Source: Bradysia coprophila | Lineage: Eukaryota > Arthropoda > Insecta > Diptera > Sciaridae | Assembly: GCF_014529535.1 (NCBI RefSeq) | Contig: NW_023503372.1 | Coordinates: 748,075 to 812,074 of the forward strand | Length of the DNA: 64,000 nt | Direction of reading: 5' to 3' | Shown: positions 56,789 through 64,000 of the stretch, piece after piece | How positions within the stretch are numbered: the first letter of the stretch is position 1 | How the letters are laid out: each line of letters begins with the position of its first letter | Translations under genes and position numbers: made by a program | Notes under the pieces: model-generated | Database searches by the model: none | The model's input: only the letters and a program-made list of their open reading frames with translations | What the model was told of the DNA's origin: nothing

Positions 56789-59700
56789 ATGGAGGAAAAT
56801 GACCGTTCTGGTAGCAATGCAAATGAAGATGTCGACGGCTTATTGAAACAACTCAGGAAGACATTCACTATACAACGAGCTGAAATCTTTGACTTGAAAA
56901 ATTCATTGCGAATTTCTGAGGCCGAAGGAACACATCTTCGCAGGGAGTGTCACAAATGGAAAAGTAAATGCGATGCGATAACAAAATTGTGCATCGCTCA
57001 CAGCGAGTTGCTAGCTCCATTGCTTGAAACTAATGCAGACACAAGTAACAGGCTATTATCAGAAGATTCCTTTGCTGGCAGTTTCAATACGTTGGTAGAT
57101 CAAGTTTTATCTAACCCAAAGTCGGTTCCGCAGAACGTTGATGATTCACTTCGAGTTAGTAACTCGTTTAAGTCGATCGCAAATCGAGCGCTGACACGGA
57201 ACGATGAAGGTAACAAGATTGACGAAGTAAAAATTGCGGGTGATGCAGAAACTAGCGAGATCGTTGAAGTAAGTGGCAGAAGCGGTGATACATATGACGA
57301 AAATAATGGGCGAAGCGAAACAAGTGGTCAAGGAAATGATACGTCATGTAAGGAAAGTGAAGTCGATATTGACATGGGAGTGGACAACGAGGTCGTTAGT
57401 TCAAAGGAATCTATACATATAACTGAGAAGCAAAGTGATGATACTAATAAGTCTAATTCGGCTGGCCAATCGTCGATGAGACTAACAGCCAACGTTGATT
57501 CAACAATAATGATCGACGATTCCGATGAGGAACAGAGAAAAGGACGAAAGGGGGAAAAGAAGCCGGCTTTCGCAGGATTTAACGAAGACGATCTGTGCAT
57601 ACAAAGTACATCGGACGGAACTAAAGCGAATGCCGTTGTCGGTAAGATGAAATCAAGAAACACTGCTACGAGAACACACACCGGTAAGGATTTAAATTTC
57701 TTTTCTCTATTTCTGAAGTTCACCTATTTTTCTTGCGTTGATATTAGTTATAAGACCATTCAAGTGTCACCTATGTGCAGTAACGTGTTCCACATCGAGC
57801 AATCTCAAAAATCATGTGAAGATGCACGCAGGTGAGAAATTGTGGTACAAAATTATGCAAAAATATTTTTGATCAAAATTGGACCTTTTTTAGAGGAAAA
57901 ACCGTTTCAATGTAGTGAGTGCCACAAATGTTTCTTCCGAAGACCGCTTCTTAACAGGCACTTTGCGACACACTCAGGTAACACATGACACTGTCAACAC
58001 ATGACACTGTCAACATTAAACGCGAAAAACTGCAAACTCAATATTTTAGGTGATAAAAAACCGTTTCAATGTAATGTGTGCGAAAAACGGTTCTCGCAAA
58101 AATCGTACTTAAGCCGACACTCAATAACACACACAGGTAACACAACGAAAAAAAGGTTAAGCCCGAAAATCATGTTTTACACGGGCCATGTTACGAAACC
58201 ACACGAACTTAACTGCCGTAATATGTATGAGAGACTTATGACGTCATTGCTACATGTAATTGAAATGGGACGATGAAGTCACTAAGTCCCTTATGCCAGT
58301 TACGGGAGTTAACTGAACTGAAAGTTAGTCAAAACACAAAACATGATTCGGTATTTTAGGTCGTTTAGGTTCATCGATGTGCCAACAGCGGCAGTAATAG
58401 AATAAAAATGCATCCGATGCATCCGTACAGCAAAAATTGCTTTCTTTGTGCAAACATGTTCGAAACGCTGTCATTAGCAGTACAAGGAGCGAAAACGATG
58501 TTTTGCTAAATAAGCGACCTGATTTGAATAAATGCTCTGATTAGTGTAGTCGATAACGCAAATTCTGTTAAGGAACGTTTACCGAGCGAGTTCCGACAAA
58601 CGAGTGATTGGAGGTTGTTGGGTACATCGAAGAAATAATTTTCTGAAGAAGAGACAAAAAATTCCTCCTCGTACTTCCCCTCCCCACCCCTTCAAAGTTT
58701 AAATGCAGAGGTGTCTTTGTCGAATTATTGACAGGGCTGTGTGAAACGGAGAGATACGTGTGATAGCTCATTTTAAAGGTAAAGGTTCAAAGTTTTTTTT
58801 GGCGCAGTTAGATTTTCCGAATTTTCCATATCGTTTAAGACGTTTCCGACTTTTCTTCAAATTGATGTTTTAAATTTAAGGTTAAAGTTAAATAATTTCT
58901 TAAATATGTTCCGAAGTAAAAAATTTTTTTTGGTAATATTGTTCTGTATATCATTTGCTACAATTTTGCCGAAGAAAGTAAAATTGTATTTTACAAAATG
59001 TTGGCGCCATATTAATTTTTCATGAAAAAATTCCATGGTTTCGCATAGGATTTTTAGACCGGTTTAAAAAACTTTGAACCTTTACCTTTAAAATGAGCTA
59101 TCACACGTATCTCTCCGTTTCACACAGCCCTGTCAATAATTCGACAAAGACACCTCTGCATTTAAACTTTGAAGGGGTGGTGAGGGGAAGGACGAGGAGG
59201 AATTTTTTGGCTCTTCTTCAGAAAATTATTTCTTCGATGTACCCAACAACCTCCAATCACTCGTTTGTCGGAACTCGCTCGGTAAACGTTCATTGCGTTA
59301 TCGACTACACTAGATGTTATTATGTTCTAACAAACAAAGAGAGTGTGTTGTCTGTGGTGTTCGTAACATGATGCATTTAAGTATGGTTTCCACTCAACAA
59401 AACGTACTCCGTGTGAGCGCCGTGAACCAAGCCAAAAATTGGAAAAAAATCAATTTTGTTCCTCACGAGTACTTTTTTGTAAAGTGGAAATCAAGCCTTA
59501 ACGTTTTGGGTATCGCAAGGGAACCACGTAACTGCAGTATAGGTGTGAATTTGTGTACTGGGAGATTTTTTTTTGCATACGTCTGTGGTACATCCTGTAT
59601 GTAAAAATATCTCTTTGTGTAGAAATTTACATTTCCACAATTACGTGGTATCTCTGTCCATGTGATGCAAACAGTCATCTTATCAAACTTGCAAACCTTT

Positions 59701-60593
59701 AGGTGGTGAAAAATCGTTTCAATGTAATCTGTGCCAAAAATGGTTCCCACAAAAATCGTACGTAGAGACGCATATAAGAAGAGCACACTCAGGTAAAATA
59801 TGATAGTGTAGGGATTAACACGAAAAAATGTTTTCGACAACGCTGGTGAGAAAACAGTGATGAAACTTCGGATGCCTTTGTGGTGAAAACTTATGTGTAT
59901 CGGAAGAAATTGAAATTCGCATTTTCTCGGGCTGGAAACGCTTGAAAAGCAAATTTTCACTTTTCTCCGTTTGGTGGACAAATAACTATTTCACAACTTT
60001 CAGGTGGTGTACATTCGTTTCAATGTACTGTGTGCCAAAAACGGTTCTCTGAAAAATCGTTCCTACAGAAGCACTTACGTAGAACACATACAGGTGAGGG
60101 AGAGAGATTAGAGGTGAGCGGAGACGAAAAATTTTAACATAACGATTCCATCTTAGTTAAAACTTTCCAGTGTCATCTTTGTAAAAGCTCTTTTCAATCC
60201 CAACGAAACGTCAATCGACATACAAATAATCGAATGTACGTAATCCATGGACAGAACACACAATTTTTTCAATCTCAAAACTTTTGTTTCAGTTGCAAAA
60301 TAGTTGCAACGGCTCTTTCGAATTCGAACAGAAAAATCGATACAGCATCCGTTGACAATATGGAGCGAGAGACGATTGGCTTTGGAATGGATCAACCGTT
60401 GCAAGGCACTATTAATTTGAATGACTATAAGCAAAAGACTGTATTAGGTTCTGCCGAAGTCGGATCACCGACGACAATCAAACTCGACAAAATTGAAAAC
60501 TCAAAGCTGAAGAATGCGAAACCAATCGATATGGAAGTGGACTTGAAACGAAAAAGGATCCCTGCTGACAGTGCCGATTTCGGTACAATGTAA
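56789..60593 (+). CDS. C2H2 zinc-finger protein, six fingers, one per exon
   Basis: Eight exons in phase: 56789-57683, 57748-57831, 57894-57977, 58050-58136, 59703-59792, 60004-60093, 60157-60235, 60293-60593; 569 residues. Residues 15-65 look like a coiled coil (LLKQLRKTFTIQRAEIFDLK). An acidic, Ser-rich region with a SUMO-interaction-like patch (TIMIDDSDEE) follows to residue 298. Fingers: FKCHLCAVTCSTSSNLKNHV, FQCSECHKCFFRRPLLNRHF, FQCNVCEKRFSQKSYLSRHS, FQCNLCQKWFPQKSYVETHI, FQCTVCQKRFSEKSFLQKHL, FQCHLCKSSFQSQRNVNRHT. No ZAD domain. Finger 6 lacks a normal second His; splicing places a Cys there. The basic C-terminal tail (LKRKRIP) may help nuclear import. Likely a DNA-binding transcription factor; targets unknown. 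The 1.57-kb intron 4 holds a foldback element and a MITE. Confidence 0.9.
58544..59310. mobile_element. Foldback element, 767 bp, about 260-bp arms, in zinc-finger intron 4
   Basis: The ends GTGTAGTCGATAACG and CGTTATCGACTACAC are flanked by TA on both sides, fitting a Tc1/mariner-type TA target. The arms (with cgtttaccgagcgagttccg, ctgtgtgaaacggagagata) differ by a few substitutions and one small deletion. The interior ttcaaagttttttt segment resembles the element at 18322. Spliced-out transcripts would fold into a long hairpin. Confidence 0.88.
59380..59497. mobile_element. 118-bp MITE, TTA duplication (GATTTCCACTT family)
   Basis: agtatggtttccactcaaca and gtggaaatcaagcc are imperfect inverted ends, with (ca)aaa(a)cgtactcc/gagtactttttt further in. 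TTA is duplicated at 59377-59379 and 59498-59500. A sister copy is at 63694-63831. Confidence 0.85.
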
Positions 60594-61178
60594 TCTACCA
60601 AATCAACGTAACTAACAAATGAACGATCGGTAAGAATGCAATATAATAACCGAAAGCTTGACAAAATTTTTACATTGTTACCGTTTAGAGCCATTAATTG
60701 TTACCGACGAATGAATTGCGATAGTTCGTGTTATTTGTACTCACAAAAATACAGAACCAGCTTTGAATTAGCCACAACCATAGATCCTTATGACCAAAAA
60801 TGATTTGTAAATTCATTTACCATTTTCAATAAATTGTTAATTAAGCTTTTGAAAAGTTCAATCGGCTAGCGAAACTTTCATTTATTCTGGAGAAACTCCC
60901 ATTTGTTAGAAAATTATCTCTACCATCCATGACACCATATCATAATATGCACACTTCCACTGTAATCCCCATCTTTGGTTCTTCTAGAAAATTTCTTTAG
61001 AATTAGAATTCCACTTTTAATCGCTTCTTTTCGATGTTTGAGACAATATTAAGTGTTCCTGGGGCATGGGACGACACACTAGTTTACCCTGAAAACTAAA
61101 AAACGCCATATTCAGCTGAGGAAAATTTGCTGACAAGTGGTGAAAACATCAACAAGATCCATGCCCAATTAGCATATT
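60594..61178. other. 3' flank of the zinc-finger gene, otherwise featureless
   Basis: An AATAAA at about 60829 is a candidate polyadenylation signal. Nothing else recognised before the large element. Confidence 0.5.
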
Positions 61179-62905
61179 CATAGCGGTGCTCCTAGCAACA
61201 AAATATTTGGAGGTCGATGGTATCAGCATTGGTTTTGCGTTTCTTCGTCTTCTTCGAAGCCACAACTCATGCAATTACCGATCAAATGATACCAAGTTCG
61301 CCGAGTGCTAGTCCATAGATCCACTTCAGCATCCGTTGGAACATTTTTTCCGTTTTTCGTATAGGATCGTATGGATGAGTAACGGATTTTTAAAATTTTA
61401 AAAGTTTATCGTGTAGCAGGGTGCTGCGGGAATTGGTCCACTTCGGAAATTTTGTATCTTTTGTATCCGACTATAATATGCTTGTCTGTCTGAGTCATTG
61501 AAAAATCTGCTCACAAAATGAAACGTAAATATTTCCAGACAACGTTCCTTTGTGTGGTCCCTTTACTTAAAATGGCTGTTAGCTAAAAATTTCGAATTTA
61601 CAACACAATACTGAAATGGAAATTTCAAATTTTCAATCAAAATTATTTCCATCGCAACATTTTTTGATTGCATCGCTGCTGGTTACGTCTCAATTCAACA
61701 TTTCTAAATTTCCAAATCGTTTGCGACCATAACGTATCCAGTCGAGACTACCACTTTATCACATAAACTCTATACAAACAAATTCATTCAAAATCAATCT
61801 AGTTACACATCAAATATCGCATTATACACGCGCACAAAGTATGCGCGTATGTTTTCATTGTAGTGTATTCGTGGACAGTTTTGTGGGCATTTTTATGATT
61901 TGCTGTTCATGCCCACAAATTTCAAAATTGAATACGAGCTAAAGTATTTACCGTAGTACAACCGAACTGGGGAAGATCGATAGAGCTCAAGAGTCTTCCC
62001 CGATCTTCCCCATAATAACATTCATAATTATTGGTTTTATACATATTTGCACTATCTAAACATAGTCGTTCCCGTGATATATATCACGGGAACGATACCT
62101 TTTACTGAGTTCGTTCGCAATCAAAACCAATAATTATGAATGTTATTATGGGGAAGATCGGGGAAGACTCTTGAGCTCTATCGATCTTCCCCAGTTCGGT
62201 TGTACTACGGTAAATACTTTAGCTCGCATTCAATTTTGAAATTTGTGGGCATGAACAGCAAATCATAAAAATGCCCACAAAACTGTCCACGAATACACTA
62301 CAATGAAAACATACGCGCATACTTTGTGCGCGTGTATAATGCGATATTTGATGTGTAACTAGATTGATTTTGAATGAATTTGTTTGTATAGAGTTTATGT
62401 GATAAAGTGGTAGTCTCGACTGGATACGTTATGGTCGCAAACGATTTGGAAATTTAGAAATGTTGAATTGAGACGTAACCAGCAGCGATGCAATCAAAAA
62501 ATGTTGCGATGGAAATAATTTTGATTGAAAATTTGAAATTTCCATTTCAGTATTGTGTTGTAAATTCGAAATTTTTAGCTAACAGCCATTTTAAGTAAAG
62601 GGACCACACAAAGGAACGTTGTCTGGAAATATTTACGTTTCATTTTGTGAGCAGATTTTTCAATGACTCAGACAGACAAGCATATTATAGTCGGATACAA
62701 AAGATACAAAATTTCCGAAGTGGACCAATTCCCGCAGCACCCAGGGACACATCGTTCAATTACCGATCAAATGATACCAAAATCGCCGGGTGCTTGTCAA
62801 TAGGACCACTTCTGCAGTGAACAGTGTACACACTGCCGCATGCATCAAAATATAGAGACGTTTCGACGACTGACGTGCAAGTGTTATTGCTAGGAGCGTT
62901 GCTTT
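61179..62905. mobile_element. 1.7-kb element (GCTCCTAGCA ends) containing a 1.3-kb palindrome
   Basis: Outer ends catagcggtgctcctagcaa and ttgctaggagcgttgct match the MITE family at 16687 and 54170. Inside, about 55 bp starting aattaccgatcaaatgatac is directly repeated at 61273-61328 and 62758-62812, bracketing the palindrome. No clear target duplication and no ORF of note. Confidence 0.7.
61419..62742. repeat. 1,324-bp near-perfect palindrome
   Basis: The two arms of about 619 bp (61419-62037 and 62124-62742) are reverse complements with only a handful of differences. The symmetry centre is a perfect 28-base palindrome (62067-62094, cgttcccgtgatat plus complement). It is bordered on each side by about 28 bases that do not match each other. 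Noncoding on both strands. Confidence 0.95.
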
Positions 62906-62949
62906 ATTTCACGCATATTTTACACATTCACAAACCGGAAGGCTTCTGA

Positions 62950-63151
62950 CACGGCAGAGTCCAGTAAGCCAGGCAGGATTGCTTGATTGGACTAGGGACC
63001 TGAATTATCTAGTAGCCATTGTGTTTTACGAATAAAATTTTTCAATTTATGTCAGTGTTCATTTGAGTTCATTTTCATACAATGTATTTGGTCCCTTTTT
63101 CGTCGTTTCAAAAATGAACCGCTCCTGCCTGGTTTATTTTACTTTGCCGTG
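62950..63151. mobile_element. MITE of the CACGGCAGAG family
   Basis: cacggcagagtccagtaagc and ttattttactttgccgtg are inverted ends, with ccaggcaggattgc/gctcctgcctgg inside. Relative of 37412-37556. Confidence 0.75.
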
Positions 63152-63269
63152 CGTCAATTTTCGACTTGAGATTGCTTTCCGCTTAACGTTCAAATGCACG
63201 TAACAGTGATAAAGAAGACCATATTTGCCACATTACTTATAGAGTGTTATGATGAAAGAGAAGAAGATA

Positions 63270-63570
63270 TTTTGACAAGTACCCCAAGGCAAGTTAAAAT
63301 AAACTGGTCTTCTGTCCTCTCGCTCTCAACGTACCACGTTGAAAGAAAAGCAATTACTTTGACAAGTACCCCAAGGCAAGTTATAATAAGTAGTCTTCGG
63401 TTTTCTCGCTCTGATCATAACAGTCTATAGACCGCCATGATCAGAGCGAGAAAACAGAAGAAGACCAGTTAATTATATATTGGCCTGGGGTACTTGTCAT
63501 TTAATTTAATTTAATGGATATTTTGACAGATCCCCCATGGCAAGTTAAAATAACTGGTCTGAATTATATT
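63270..63570. mobile_element. Foldback cluster (gacaagtaccccaaggcaag family)
   Basis: gacaagtaccccaaggcaag occurs at about 63276 and 63361 in the same direction, and inverted near 63485-63500. A further diverged direct copy (gacagatcccccatggcaag) is at about 63525. The best hairpin is 63360-63500, with arms ending at tgatcagagcgagaaaac. Confidence 0.75.
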
Positions 63571-63587
63571 TCCTTCTCTCTCATCAT

Positions 63588-63680
63588 AGGGCTTGATTTA
63601 CACCGTTAAGCTAAACCACGCCTCTTTTCTATCGTCTAAAGTGAAAACGGAGTGGTTTTTTCCTGAGTGGAAATCAAGAC
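63588..63680. mobile_element. Small MITE relative (GGGCTTGATTT...AAATCAAGAC)
   Basis: Its left half resembles the MITE at 56453 (acaccgtt, taaaccacgcctcttttc) and its right end (gagtggaaatcaag) resembles that at 59380. It may be a recombinant of the two TTA-type families. Confidence 0.55.
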
Positions 63681-63693
63681 TATCACTCTATTA

Positions 63694-63831
63694 AGTATGG
63701 TTTCCACTCAACAAAAGTACTCCTTGTTATAGCAGTGAGAGACCAAGCTGTTAAGTAAACAAAACACAAATTTAAAAAATTCAATTTTGTCTCTAACACG
63801 TAGTACTTTTTTGGTAAGTGGAAATCAAGCC
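63694..63831. mobile_element. 138-bp MITE, TTA duplication (GATTTCCACTT family)
   Basis: Sister of 59380-59497, with TTA at 63691-63693 and 63832-63834. The interior differs by a 20-base insertion. Confidence 0.85.
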
Positions 63832-63837
63832 TTAATT

Positions 63838-64000
63838 TTGTCGTCGTTGTCGATATGACAGATCTGTCTGTTTTGTGCATTTGTTTGACTTGTCAACAGA
63901 TTTTTCTTTATTATTTTCAAGGCTTAAATAGCGTCCTCTTTTCGTTTATTAACCGCGGGTCCGGATTTTTTATAGCCAAAAGTAGCGCAAGAACTACCTG
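63838..64000 (+). other. Copy of the zinc-finger gene's 5' flank at the window edge
   Basis: ttttgtcgtcgttgtcgata, the following gacag motif, and gatttttctttattattttcaa match 56641-56760 just upstream of the zinc-finger start codon, in the same orientation and order. A tandem paralogue may begin just beyond the window. No start codon with a convincing ORF is visible before the end. Confidence 0.5.

Noticed and set aside
57328..57723. 131-codon minus-strand ORF
   Set aside because: Antisense to the acidic region of the zinc-finger protein; it arises from codon bias on the other strand.
58568..59371. Matching ORFs of 67 and 92 codons on opposite strands
   Set aside because: They are the two arms of the foldback element in the zinc-finger intron, so the same sequence is read twice.

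Overview
The window is eukaryotic nuclear DNA, very AT-rich, with spliced genes whose introns are often only 50-70 bp, TATA/initiator promoters, and gene families (IA-2, TM9SF2, DUF1091, secreted LRR proteins, chymotrypsin-like proteases, C2H2 fingers) that together point to an insect, most likely a dipteran. A lower dipteran such as a fungus gnat is a guess; nothing seen fixes the genus.

Layout. 0.25-5 kb (minus): at least eleven exons of an IA-2/PTPRN-type receptor pseudophosphatase. 5-12.8 kb: gene-poor, with a 658-bp MITE, a palindrome, a 233-bp-family MITE and a tRNA-like inverted-repeat unit. 12.9-16.5 kb (plus): complete six-exon TM9SF2 homologue. 16.6-21.3 kb: repeats including a 620-bp foldback element. 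21.3-21.9 kb (minus): two-exon DUF1091 secreted protein. 22-32 kb: mostly gene-free, with one broken non-LTR retrotransposon. 32.6-38.9 kb: three copies of a small secreted eight-cysteine peptide gene encoding the same protein (minus, plus, minus), plus a small ORF carrying an in-frame 57-bp MITE. 39-45 kb: foldback elements and tandem repeats. 46-47 kb (plus): single-exon secreted LRR protein with a textbook promoter. 47.4-49.2 kb: a foldback element with hammerhead-ribozyme-like cores, a pair of nested MITEs, and a decayed fourth copy of the cysteine peptide gene. 49.9-51.8 kb (plus): six-exon serine protease with two PAN/apple-like modules at its C-terminus. 52.3-55.9 kb: an RTE-like retrotransposon (minus) interrupted by three hAT-type insertions nested inside each other. 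56.8-60.6 kb (plus): eight-exon C2H2 zinc-finger gene with one finger per exon. 61.2-64 kb: a 1.3-kb near-perfect palindrome inside a larger element, several MITEs, and at the edge a copy of the zinc-finger gene's 5' flank.

How it fits together. No operon-like or pathway cluster is evident. The functional theme of the right half is secretion: cysteine peptides, LRR protein, protease with apple-like modules, DUF1091. Immune or surface-recognition use is plausible but inferred. The dominant structural theme is inverted-repeat DNA. At least eight insertions carry exact 8-bp target duplications (hAT-type), a second family duplicates TTA, and several elements fold back over hundreds of bases. The most unusual items are the hammerhead-like foldback, the tRNA-like units closed by inverted repeats, the nested hAT stack, the 1.3-kb palindrome, and the IA-2 homologue with two altered catalytic positions.
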